A DNA stretch of 34,583 nucleotides, taken from positions 1 to 34,583 of the forward strand of contig JAEZTD010000050.1 of NCBI GenBank assembly GCA_023443705.1. The letters run 5' to 3'. Made by a program: the position numbers and the translations under genes. Shown piece by piece: positions 1 to 6,963 of the stretch (positions within the stretch are counted from its first letter, which is position 1; each line of letters opens with the position of its first letter). The DNA comes from Bacillota bacterium. GTDB lineage: Bacteria > Bacillota > Clostridia > Christensenellales > Aristaeellaceae. The notes below the pieces were generated by a model. It saw nothing but the letters and a program-made list of their open reading frames with translations. It was not told the DNA's origin and did no database searches.

Positions 1-413
1 GCAAGCCCGTGGCGCTCCACATCCGGGAGGCCCACGGCGAGGCGACGGAGATCCTGCGCGCCCGCTTCAAGGCGGGGCGACTTCCCGAATGCCTTTTGCA
101 CTGCTATTCCGGCAGCTGGGAGAGCGCGAAGGGGTATCTCGCGATGGGCTGTTTCATCTCGCTGTCCGGCTCCGTTACGTTCAAGAACGCGCCGAAGCTG
201 CATGAGGTGGCGAAGAATATGCCGCTGGACAGGCTGCTCGTCGAGACCGACTGCCCCTACCTCGCGCCGGAGCCGATGCGCGGGCGGCGCAACGAGCCAT
301 CCTTCGTCGCCCACACGGCCCGCAAGGTGGCGGGACTCAGGGGGATGGATTTCGAAGCGCTGGCCGAGGCGACCACCCAAAACGGCATCAGGTTTTTCCG
401 CCTGCCCGCGTAG
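1..413 (+). CDS. tatD: TatD family metal-dependent hydrolase, 3' portion
   Basis: Open from the left window edge to a TAG at 411-413, so only the C-terminal part (about 136 residues) is present; the true start lies outside. TatD proteins are TIM-barrel metal-dependent nucleases with a role in DNA or RNA end processing. Visible family motifs are VALHIREAHGEA near the start (the usual H-S/I-R-E-A metal-binding strand), LLHCYSGS (metal-binding His) and LLVETDCPYLAPEP (the metal-binding Asp and the signature that closes the barrel). The ending, with its QNGIRFFRL-type segment, matches the normal C-terminus (N-x-x-x-F-F), so the 3' end is intact. Its reading frame is fixed by the codons AAG CCC GTG at bases 3-11. 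No clear intrinsic terminator follows. Confidence 0.93.
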   Translation, partial: KPVALHIREAHGEATEILRARFKAGRLPECLLHCYSGSWESAKGYLAMGCFISLSGSVTFKNAPKLHEVAKNMPLDRLLVETDCPYLAPEPMRGRRNEPSFVAHTARKVAGLRGMDFEALAEATTQNGIRFFRLPA

Positions 414-453
414 CGGTGCGTGAAATCAAGACCACTTAGCCTCTCAAGGTTTG

Positions 454-524
454 CAATCGTTCAAGGCGGCGTGAACGTCGGGAACGGGATGGTGCCGTCA
501 GCTAAAATGCCGGTGGCACTATCC
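454..524 (+). repeat. Imperfect dispersed repeat, copy A (two-hairpin element)
   Basis: Bases 454-490 match 19355-19391 without gaps at 31 of 37 positions, and similarity continues to the CTATCC at 519-524 with a two-base length difference. Copy A can form hairpin 1, CGTTC (458-462) with GAACG (482-486), enclosing GGCG (465-468) with CGTC (476-479). An adjacent hairpin 2 pairs GGAT (487-490) with ATCC (521-524) and GTGCC (492-496) with GGCAC (515-519). The inner stem of hairpin 2 differs completely in copy B yet still pairs. Strand is assigned only by convention. It could be a REP-like palindromic element or a structured RNA. Confidence 0.6.
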
Positions 525-643
525 ACACCTTCCGTCAGAACGCCGCTCGGAGATTCCGAGGAATTTCAGGCGCGCGCAGCTTTCTCTTTCGCATCAAAAA
601 GCCCGGGGATTTTTGAAATCCTGCACATTTTTCATTGGAGTGT

Positions 644-672
644 TTGAAACCCTTCCCGGAACGTGCTACAAT
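644..672 (+). promoter_or_regulatory. Sigma-70 type promoter for the PHP gene
   Basis: TTGAAA (644-649) and TACAAT (667-672) are separated by 17 bases, close to the vegetative consensus. Transcription would start near 679, leaving a leader of about 68 bases before the ATG at 747. Confidence 0.75.
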
Positions 673-746
673 GTTTCAGAGCAACGTTCCTGGAAGGGCT
701 TTTTGCGCCTTTCATGGGCGGATGGAAACGACGGAGGGGTCAAACG

Positions 747-2039
747 ATGCGCACCAAGGCGGAAATCCTGGCGCTTCTGAACGCGCCGGAGCGGCTGGAA
801 AACCTGAAAAAGTTGGTGGACGAGGTCAAGTGCGGAGCGCTCCCCGCGCCGAAGACGGAAAAGGACGTCAACAACCACATCCACACCCAATATTCTTTTT
901 CGCCCTACTCGCCCACGGCTGCGGCTTGGTTTGCGTGGCAGGCGGGGCTTTGCACCGCGGGCATCATCGACCACGACTCGGTGGCGGGCGCGAAGGAATT
1001 CCTGAAGGCGTGCAAAATTGTCGGCATCGCGGGCACCGTCGGCGTCGAGTGCCGGGTGAGCCTTCAGGGCACGCCTTTTGCCGAGAAAAAGGTCAACAAC
1101 CCCGATCAGGCGGGCGTCATCTACACCACCGTCCACGGCATCCCCCACGACAGGATTGACGAGGTGAACGCCTTCTTCGCCCCCTACCGGGAAAAGCGCA
1201 ACCAGCGCAACCGGAAGATGGTGGCGGGCGTCAACCGCCTGATGGCTCCCTACGGCCTCTCCATCGACTTCGATGCGGACGTCCTGCCGCTTTCGCGCTA
1301 CGCGGAGGGCGGCGGCGTCACCGAGCGCCACCTCGCCTGCGCGCTGGCGAACCGGATGCTGGAGAAGTTCGGCGCGGGCGAAGGACTCGCCGCGTTCATA
1401 AAGGATGAATTGAAGCTCCCGCTGTCCTCTAAAATCGAAGGCTACCTGACCCAGCCGGAGAACCCCGACAGGATGTATGACCTCTTGGGCTGGATCAAGG
1501 CGGAACTGATCTCAAAGTTCTACGTCGACGCCACCGACGAGTGCCCGCCGGTTTCCGAGGTGCTGGCCCTCGCAGAGCGCGTTCACGCCATCTCCGCCTA
1601 CCCGTATCTGGGCGATGTGGGCGACTCCGTCACCGGCGACAAGCGCGCCCAGAAGTTTGAGGACGACTTCTTGCCGGAACTGATGGACTACCTGAAATCG
1701 GCCGGGTACCGGGGCGTCACCTACATGCCCTCCCGCAATACCCGCGCCCAGACGGAGCGCCTCCGGGCGCTGGCGAGCGCGAACGGCTTTTTTGAGATCA
1801 GCGGCGAGGACATCAACTCCCCCCGCCAATCCTTCGTATGCATGGCCCAGCGCGACCCGGCCTTCGACCACCTCTACGACGCCACGTGGGCGCTGATCGC
1901 CCATGAAAACCTGACCACGGAGAACCCGGAGAAGGGCTTCTTCGCGGCGAAGGCAGTGAAAAACTACCCGGACATCGCGGCCCGAACCGCCGTGTTCGCC
2001 AAAATCGGGCTTGACGCCCACGCCCGGGGGGAATACTGA
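747..2039 (+). CDS. PHP-domain metal-dependent hydrolase
   Basis: 430 residues. The start is ATG 747, preceded by GGAGGGG at 733-739; in-frame starts further upstream precede the predicted transcription start. PHP domains are trinuclear-metal phosphoesterases (DNA polymerase III alpha, histidinol phosphatase, nucleotide phosphatases). The N-terminal third carries the PHP metal-site motif NNHIHTQYSFSPYSP (H-x-H), then GIIDHDSV, and a glutamate in VGVECRVS. A C-terminal GEDINSPRQ segment likely supplies further metal ligands. The protein is longer than a minimal PHP enzyme (about 280 residues), with a helical middle section. It overlaps the next gene (TGATG at 2037-2041), so translation is probably coupled. 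The substrate cannot be told from sequence; the class is clear, the reaction is not. Confidence 0.85.
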   Translation: MRTKAEILALLNAPERLENLKKLVDEVKCGALPAPKTEKDVNNHIHTQYSFSPYSPTAAAWFAWQAGLCTAGIIDHDSVAGAKEFLKACKIVGIAGTVGVECRVSLQGTPFAEKKVNNPDQAGVIYTTVHGIPHDRIDEVNAFFAPYREKRNQRNRKMVAGVNRLMAPYGLSIDFDADVLPLSRYAEGGGVTERHLACALANRMLEKFGAGEGLAAFIKDELKLPLSSKIEGYLTQPENPDRMYDLLGWIKAELISKFYVDATDECPPVSEVLALAERVHAISAYPYLGDVGDSVTGDKRAQKFEDDFLPELMDYLKSAGYRGVTYMPSRNTRAQTERLRALASANGFFEISGEDINSPRQSFVCMAQRDPAFDHLYDATWALIAHENLTTENPEKGFFAAKAVKNYPDIAARTAVFAKIGLDAHARGEY

Positions 2040-2578
2040 TGCCGCACATCTGCGGGGACACGATCATGCTCCGGGATTTCCGCGCTGAAGACATCTCCGG
2101 CATGCGCTCCTGGTGCAACGATCCGGAGATCACCCGCTTTCTCGGCCCCCGCTACACCGCGCCGATCCCGTGGGAGCAGACCGAGGCCGAGCTGAACCGC
2201 TACCTGAACGGCGACGCGGGCGGATACAACTTCGCCGTGGCCGACCGAGAGACCGGGCGCTACGTGGGGCAGGTGGCGCTTTTCATGATCGACAACGTGT
2301 CGAGGAAGGCGGAACTCGCCATCGTGCTGACGCCCGGAAACCTTGAAAAGGGCTACGGAAGCGAGGCGCTGAAACTCCTCCTCTCCTTCGGCTTTGACCA
2401 GATCAACTTGAACCGTATCTGGCTCACGGTCAACGGTAACAACCACCGCGCCATCCACGTCTACGAAAAGGCCGGCTTCGTGCGGGAGGGCGTTTTCCGG
2501 CAGGATCGGTTCATCAACGGCCGCTACGAGGACACCGTCGTCATGTCGATCTTGAGGGAGGATTACAAGCGTGTATGA
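2039..2578 (+). CDS. GNAT family N-acetyltransferase (RimJ/RimL-like), first of two
   Basis: 179 residues; the ATG overlaps the PHP stop by one base. This is a single GNAT acetyltransferase domain of the RimJ/RimL/SpeG-like group, which moves an acetyl group from acetyl-CoA to an amine. Visible features are the N-terminal IMLRDFRAEDISGMRSWCND strand-helix (usual substrate side), a central strand AELAIVLTP, and the acetyl-CoA pyrophosphate loop just after it (KGYGSEALKLLL). The C-terminal NNHRAIHVYEKAGFVREG and the final FINGRYEDTVVMSIL are typical of the family. The acceptor is unknown. It lies in a tight operon with a second GNAT only distantly similar to it. Confidence 0.9.
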   Translation: MPHICGDTIMLRDFRAEDISGMRSWCNDPEITRFLGPRYTAPIPWEQTEAELNRYLNGDAGGYNFAVADRETGRYVGQVALFMIDNVSRKAELAIVLTPGNLEKGYGSEALKLLLSFGFDQINLNRIWLTVNGNNHRAIHVYEKAGFVREGVFRQDRFINGRYEDTVVMSILREDYKRV

Positions 2579-3128
2579 GGGAAAGCTGGTGCGCCTTCGG
2601 GAAATGCGCGCCGAGGACGCGGAAAAATTCCTGGCCTGGATGAACGACCGGACGCAGGCCGAAAAGCTCTCCGCCGGGGCGATGCCGCTGACGCTCGAGC
2701 AGGAAAAGGCGTGGATCGCCGCCAATTCCGGTCGGCAGGAAGCCCACAACCACTTTTCGGTGGAGACGCTGGATGGCAGGCTCATCGGCTCCTGCAGCTA
2801 CCACCAGCTGGACTGGAAAAACTCGAGGTGCATGGTGGGCTGGCAGATCGGCGATTCAGAGATGCGCGGCAAGGGCTACGGCACCGACCTGATCGAGACG
2901 CTGCTCTCCGTCTGCTTCACCGTGCTCGGGCTTCGCAAGGTATCGCTTTGCGTTTTTCAGTTCAACGAAGCCGCGCGCCTCTACGAGCGGCTGGGCTTCA
3001 CGCTGGAGGGCGTAATGCGCAAGGAGATCTTCGCCCGGGGCAAATGGTGGGACGAGCGCCACTATGGCATGTTTAGAACGGAATGGGCTGAAAAGCGCGG
3101 CATCGCGCTGGAATCCGACGAGGTTTGA
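2571..3128 (+). CDS. GNAT family N-acetyltransferase (RimJ/RimL-like), second of two
   Basis: 185 residues, starting at GTG 2571 inside the end of the preceding gene (8-base overlap), with GGGAGG about 10 bases upstream. It has the same architecture as its neighbour: KLVRLREMRAEDAEKFLAWMND at the N-terminus, the acetyl-CoA loop RGKGYGTDLIETLL in the middle, and FNEAARLYERLGFTLEGVMR followed by GKWWDERHYGMF at the C-terminus. The two proteins share only the family framework, so this is an old duplication or an independent recruitment. Substrate unknown; protein N-termini, polyamines and small-molecule amines are all possible. The next gene, prmA, begins one base after the stop. Confidence 0.9.
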   Translation: MYEGKLVRLREMRAEDAEKFLAWMNDRTQAEKLSAGAMPLTLEQEKAWIAANSGRQEAHNHFSVETLDGRLIGSCSYHQLDWKNSRCMVGWQIGDSEMRGKGYGTDLIETLLSVCFTVLGLRKVSLCVFQFNEAARLYERLGFTLEGVMRKEIFARGKWWDERHYGMFRTEWAEKRGIALESDEV

Positions 3129-3129
3129 T

Positions 3130-4086
3130 ATGGACTGGATTGAACTGAGCGTACTGACCACCACGGAAGGCTCGGACATCGTGTCCCAGCAGCTCATTGA
3201 CGCGGGCTCCGCGGGCACGGTCATCGAGGACAGAAACGACGTAAAGATCAACCAGCGCCCCGAAGGGCAGTGGGACATCCTGGACGAGTCCGTCGCGCTT
3301 CGAATGAGCGAGGACGTCAAGGTCACCGGCTACTACCCGGCGGACGAGCGCGCCGCGGACAGAATCGCGGACGTTCGCGCGCGACTGGAAGCGCTGAAGG
3401 GCATGGACTTGGGGATGGATCTCGGCAAGCTGGAGATCCTGTCAGCCCAGGTGGACGATGAGGACTGGGCGGAATACTGGAAAGCCGCCTTCAAGCCCTT
3501 CAAGATCGGCGAGAAACTGGTCATTCGCCCCAGTTGGACGGCGTACGACGCGAAGCCGGGGGAGATGATCATCGAGCTCGACCCGGGCATGGCCTTCGGC
3601 ACCGGCACCCATGAGACGACGGCGCTTTGCGCCTCGTGGCTGGAGGAACTTGTTCAGCCCGGCGTCAAGGCGATGGACCTGGGCACCGGCACCGGCATTC
3701 TGGCCATTTCGGCGGCGCTTCTGGGCGCAAAGGATGTGCTCGCCACCGACATCGACCCGGTGGCCGTGCGCGTGGCGGGGGAGAACGTCCGGATAAACTC
3801 AGTGACGGAAACCGTGCGCACCGCCGAGGCGGATGTTCTGAAGGGCATCGGCGAGACGGCCGATCTCGTGATCGCCAACATCATTACCGACGTGATCCTC
3901 CTGATCGCGCCCGCCGTGTTACGCCCCGTAAACGCGGGCGGAACCTTCCTGTGCTCCGGCATCTCCGCCGACCGGGGGGATGAGATCGCCGCCGCGCTTG
4001 AAACGGCCGGGTTTACGAACATCCGGCGGCGTGTGCGGGGAGAGTGGGTGGCTTTCGCCGCCGACAAGCCTTGCGCCGCTTCCTGA
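3130..4086 (+). CDS. prmA: Ribosomal protein L11 methyltransferase PrmA
   Basis: 318 residues. ATG 3130 follows the previous stop by one base, with GAGG upstream inside the preceding gene. PrmA trimethylates lysines and the N-terminus of ribosomal protein L11 using S-adenosylmethionine. The N-terminal substrate-recognition domain (MDWIELSVLTTTEG onward) is present, followed by the linker and catalytic domain. DPGMAFGTGTHETT is the diagnostic PrmA signature, MDLGTGTGILAI is the SAM-binding motif I, and DLVIANI is motif IV. Length matches the family (about 300-320). Gene order prmA-rsmE-mtaB is the conserved Firmicutes arrangement (yqeT-yqeU-yqeV in Bacillus subtilis). The dnaK-dnaJ genes that often precede it are absent; the two acetyltransferases stand there instead. 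Confidence 0.95.
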   Translation: MDWIELSVLTTTEGSDIVSQQLIDAGSAGTVIEDRNDVKINQRPEGQWDILDESVALRMSEDVKVTGYYPADERAADRIADVRARLEALKGMDLGMDLGKLEILSAQVDDEDWAEYWKAAFKPFKIGEKLVIRPSWTAYDAKPGEMIIELDPGMAFGTGTHETTALCASWLEELVQPGVKAMDLGTGTGILAISAALLGAKDVLATDIDPVAVRVAGENVRINSVTETVRTAEADVLKGIGETADLVIANIITDVILLIAPAVLRPVNAGGTFLCSGISADRGDEIAAALETAGFTNIRRRVRGEWVAFAADKPCAAS

Positions 4087-4799
4087 TCGGCTCCGGCGCG
4101 CCCGGCGAGACCGTGCGCCTGCCGGAGGACGAGGCCGTCCATGCCCGGCGCGTGCTCAGGCTCCGGCCCGGCGACCGGGTGCAGCTGATCGACGGCGCGG
4201 GCGCGCTGTTTGAAGCGGCGCTGGCCGAAGTTGGGGAGGCCGTCACCGCGCGCATCCTTGAAAAACTGGACGGCGCGACGGCGCCGGTCGCGCTTACACT
4301 CTATCAGGGGCTTCCGAAGTTTGACAAGCTGGAGTTCATCGCCCAGAAGGCGGCGGAGCTGGGCGCAAGGCGGCTGGTGCCGGTCAAGATGCGCCGCTCC
4401 GTGGTCAAACTCACCGCCGAAGAAGGCCGGAAAAAGCAGGAGCGGCTGGACAGGATCGCCTTGGAGGCCATGAAGCAGTGCGGCCGCGCCGACCGGCTGG
4501 AGATATTGGCACCGGTGGACTTCTCCGACGCCCTCGTCATGTTCCGGGAAGAGGACATGATGCTGATGCCCTGGGAGGAAGCCCGCGGGCGGCGCATCCG
4601 GGACGAGCACGGGTCGAACCCCGGCGCGCGCTCGGTGGGGCTTCTGATCGGCCCGGAGGGCGGCATCGCGCCTGAGGAGGCGATGGCGGCGGAGGCGGCG
4701 GGCGCGAAGAGCGTCACGCTGGGCCCCAGAATCCTCCGCGCCGAAACCGCCGCCGTGGCGGCAATGGCGCTGGTGATGCAGCTCTGGGGCGACATGTAG
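4071..4799 (+). CDS. rsmE: 16S rRNA (uracil-1498-N3)-methyltransferase RsmE
   Basis: 242 residues from TTG 4071, which gives the usual N-terminus M-R-R-F-L-I and overlaps prmA by 16 bases. A GTG at 4044 is the alternative, but its GGGGAGA lies too close to act as a ribosome binding site. RsmE methylates U1498 of 16S rRNA. It has an N-terminal PUA-like RNA-binding domain (HARRVLRLRPGDRVQLIDGAG) and a SPOUT/trefoil-knot catalytic domain. The latter contains LPKFDKLEFIAQKAAELG, the knot motif LLIGPEGGIAPEE, and the terminal LGPRILRAETAAVAA typical of the family. Full length. Translation is probably coupled to prmA. Confidence 0.95.
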   Translation: MRRFLIGSGAPGETVRLPEDEAVHARRVLRLRPGDRVQLIDGAGALFEAALAEVGEAVTARILEKLDGATAPVALTLYQGLPKFDKLEFIAQKAAELGARRLVPVKMRRSVVKLTAEEGRKKQERLDRIALEAMKQCGRADRLEILAPVDFSDALVMFREEDMMLMPWEEARGRRIRDEHGSNPGARSVGLLIGPEGGIAPEEAMAAEAAGAKSVTLGPRILRAETAAVAAMALVMQLWGDM

Positions 4800-4874
4800 A
4801 CACTTCTTGCTTTTGACCGCGTGGCGAAGCCTGACGGTTTCCTGCGCGGGACATACATTTCTTTGGGGGAATTC

Positions 4875-6146
4875 ATGAAGACAATCGCGTGCCTGACGCT
4901 GGGCTGCAAGGTCAATCAGTACGATACCGAAGCCATGCGGGAGGCCTTTGAGCGGGCGGGGTACCAGAGCGTGCCCTTCGACGCGCCCGCGGACGTGTAC
5001 CTGATCAACACCTGCACCGTCACCGGCACCGGCGACCAGAAGTCCATGAAGCTGATCCGGCGGGTGCACCGGGAGCATCCGGAGAGCGCTGTCGTCGTTT
5101 GCGGCTGCCTCGCGCAGCGGGACGCGGAAAAGGTCAAGCTGCCGGGCGTCCGGCTGATCCTCGGCACCCGGGACAGAAGCCGCGTGGCGGAGCTTCTTGA
5201 GCGGGCGCTTAGCGAAGGCCAGGTGATCTCCGCCGTGGGCGCAGAAGGGGAATGGGCCTTTGAACACCTGACCGTTTCGCGCCACGAAGGGCGCACCCGG
5301 GCGGTGATGAAGATTCAGGAGGGCTGCGAAAACCGGTGCGCCTACTGCGTGATCCCTTCGGTGCGGGGGCCGGTGCGGTCGATGCCGCTCGACGAGGTCC
5401 GGGCCGAGGCCGCGGCGCTTTCGGCGGCGGGCTACCGGGAGATCGTGGTCACCGGCATCCACCTGATGAGCTACGGCCGGGACCTGGGGCTGACGCTCGC
5501 GGACGCGCTCCGGGCAATCCACCGGGCGGAGGGCGTGGAGCGCATACGCCTCGGCTCGCTGGAGCCGGTGAACGTGACCGATGAGTTTGTGTCTGCGCTC
5601 CTCGAAATGCCGAAGATCTGCCCGCAGTTCCACCTTTCGATGCAGTCGGGCAGCGATCAAGTGCTTCGCCGTATGCGAAGACGCTACAATACCAGCCAGT
5701 ATATGACCGCCGCGCGACGGCTCCAAAGCGCATTCCCCGGCTGCGCGCTGACCACCGACGTGATCGCGGGCTTTCCGGGCGAGACGGACGAGGAGCATCG
5801 GGAGACGTTGGCCTTTATCCGGGCGGTGAGATTTGCCCGCGTCCACGTCTTTCCGTTTTCGCCCAGAAGCGGCACCGACGCCGCGAAAATGTCTGGTCAT
5901 GTGCCCGAGGCGGTCAAAAAGGCGCGCGCCGCCGAACTGATCGAGCTGGGCGCTTCGCTGGAGGAGGCGTTCGTCCAGTCCCTTGTCGGAACCACCCAGC
6001 GGGTACTCTTTGAGGAGCAAGGGGAGGACGGCCTCGCCGAAGGGTACACCGAGAACTACGTGCGGGTAATCGCGCCGGGAAAGCCCGGCGAGGCGCGGCC
6101 GGTTGCCATTGTGGCGGCATGCGGTACCGTGGCCCGGGGCGGATGA
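4875..6146 (+). CDS. mtaB: tRNA (N6-threonylcarbamoyladenosine-37-C2)-methylthiotransferase MtaB
   Basis: 423 residues from ATG 4875, with GGGGGA at 4865-4870. MtaB adds a methylthio group to t6A37 of tRNAs reading ANN codons. It is a radical-SAM enzyme with two iron-sulfur clusters. The N-terminal domain supplies C11 (LGCKVNQYD), C47 (INTCTVT) and C78 (VVCGCLAQ). The radical-SAM cluster cysteines are C151, C155 and C158 in GCENRCAYCVIP. FHLSMQSGSDQVLRRMRR and the C-terminal TRAM-like RNA-binding region follow. The NTCTVT and LGCKVNQ variants point to the MtaB/YqeV branch rather than MiaB or RimO. The t6A substrate is made by the TsaC encoded at 14104-15132, so two steps of one modification pathway lie in this window. 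Confidence 0.95.
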   Translation: MKTIACLTLGCKVNQYDTEAMREAFERAGYQSVPFDAPADVYLINTCTVTGTGDQKSMKLIRRVHREHPESAVVVCGCLAQRDAEKVKLPGVRLILGTRDRSRVAELLERALSEGQVISAVGAEGEWAFEHLTVSRHEGRTRAVMKIQEGCENRCAYCVIPSVRGPVRSMPLDEVRAEAAALSAAGYREIVVTGIHLMSYGRDLGLTLADALRAIHRAEGVERIRLGSLEPVNVTDEFVSALLEMPKICPQFHLSMQSGSDQVLRRMRRRYNTSQYMTAARRLQSAFPGCALTTDVIAGFPGETDEEHRETLAFIRAVRFARVHVFPFSPRSGTDAAKMSGHVPEAVKKARAAELIELGASLEEAFVQSLVGTTQRVLFEEQGEDGLAEGYTENYVRVIAPGKPGEARPVAIVAACGTVARGG

Positions 6147-6216
6147 GTGTTTTGATGCCGCGCGTCTTGGTTAAAACATGAAAAATTCAAAACATCTGGA
6201 AGAGAAGGGGTACAAC

Positions 6217-6552
6217 ATGGAGGATTGCATCTTTTGCCGCATCCTTTCCGGAGAGATTCCGTCCAAGAAGGTGTATGAGGACGAGCACACCTACGCCTTC
6301 CGGGATATCGAACCTCAGGCGCCGGTACACGTGCTGATCGTTCCGAAAAAACACATGCCGGACGTTCTGTCGCTGGACGGGGAGATGGCCATCTACCTTC
6401 TGGAGGCAGCCAAGCGCATCGCCAAAGACGAAGGGATCGACGAATCCGGATTCCGTCTGGTCACCAACTGCGGGACCCACGGCGCGCAATCGGTCAAACA
6501 CCTGCACCTGCACCTCCTCGGCGGGGAGCAATTGGGCGGCAGGATGGCATAA
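6217..6552 (+). CDS. HIT family (histidine triad) nucleotide-binding protein
   Basis: 111 residues from ATG 6217, preceded by GAAGGGG at 6204-6210; an in-frame ATG at 6178 lacks a ribosome binding site and adds residues not normal for the family. HIT proteins of the Hint branch hydrolyse purine nucleoside phosphoramidates such as AMP-lysine. Visible features are the start MEDCIFCRILSGEIPSKKVYE with its two cysteines (C4, C7), FRDIEPQAPVHVLIVPKKH, and the active-site triad H95-x-H97-x-H99 in HLHLHLLGG. Full length. The gene sits between mtaB and rpsU as in many Clostridia. Confidence 0.95.
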   Translation: MEDCIFCRILSGEIPSKKVYEDEHTYAFRDIEPQAPVHVLIVPKKHMPDVLSLDGEMAIYLLEAAKRIAKDEGIDESGFRLVTNCGTHGAQSVKHLHLHLLGGEQLGGRMA

Positions 6553-6584
6553 TATTATCGATTGTGAAAATTGCGGTTTTTCGG

Positions 6585-6614
6585 TTGACGTTTGCAATCG
6601 CTATGCGCTATAAT
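6585..6614 (+). promoter_or_regulatory. Sigma-70 promoter for rpsU
   Basis: TTGACG (6585-6590) and TATAAT (6609-6614) with an 18-base spacer, a near-consensus promoter. Transcription would start near 6621, about 60 bases before the rpsU start codon. Confidence 0.85.
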
Positions 6615-6681
6615 GGATGTGTGGCGAACCCCATGCTACATTGGCTGACTTGTCAGCATCCATGAGGGGAGGGAAAACACG

Positions 6682-6855
6682 ATGTCAGAGGTACGCATTA
6701 AGGACAATGAGACCTTGGAGAGCGCGCTGCGCCGCTTCAAGCGCATGACCGCCCGCTCCGGGATTCTGGCTGAAGCTAGGAAAAGAGAGCATTACGAAAA
6801 GCCCAGCGTCAAGCGCAAGAAGAAAGCGGAAGCCGCCCGCAAACGCAAATATTAA
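6682..6855 (+). CDS. rpsU: 30S ribosomal protein S21
   Basis: 57 residues from ATG 6682, with the strong ribosome binding site GAGGGGAGGG at 6664-6673. S21 is a small basic protein of the 30S platform near the 3' end of 16S rRNA. The sequence MSEVRIKDNETLESALRRFK, a central ARSGILAEARKREHYEKPS and a lysine/arginine-rich tail (SVKRKKKAEAARKRKY) are textbook S21, with normal bacterial length. It has its own promoter and a terminator just downstream, so it is probably monocistronic. In many Firmicutes the next gene is yqeY; here a methyltransferase follows instead. Confidence 0.97.
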   Translation: MSEVRIKDNETLESALRRFKRMTARSGILAEARKREHYEKPSVKRKKKAEAARKRKY

Positions 6856-6872
6856 GCGCAGCCGCGCATTGC

Positions 6873-6908
6873 GGGCTCCCACTCAGCAATGGTTGGGAGC
6901 CCCATTCA
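6873..6908 (+). terminator. Intrinsic terminator after rpsU
   Basis: Inverted repeat GGGCTCCCA (6873-6881) with TGGGAGCCC (6894-6902), nine perfect pairs, followed by the moderately T-rich CATTCATTCCC. Confidence 0.7.
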
Positions 6909-6963
6909 TTCCCTCTGCTTCACACACGCCACATACATCTGATAATTGATTCCGAGAGATAAA

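Larger units (their letters stand above)
414..746. other. Intergenic region between tatD and the PHP gene
   Basis: 333 bases with no convincing gene. It holds the first copy of a two-hairpin repeat (about 454-524), a small hairpin CTCGG-agatt-CCGAG, an inverted repeat GGATTT-ttg-AAATCC near 614-623, a strong promoter (644-672) and the leader of the PHP gene with its ribosome binding site at 733-739. Short open frames here have no ribosome binding site and no recognisable protein content. Confidence 0.6.

Noticed and set aside
420..647. 75-codon plus-strand frame after tatD
   Set aside because: No ribosome binding site, overlaps repeat copy A and the promoter region, and the protein has no recognisable features.
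3654..6020. 788-codon minus-strand open frame across prmA, rsmE and mtaB
   Set aside because: Spans three certain plus-strand genes and their junctions; an artefact of high third-position GC.
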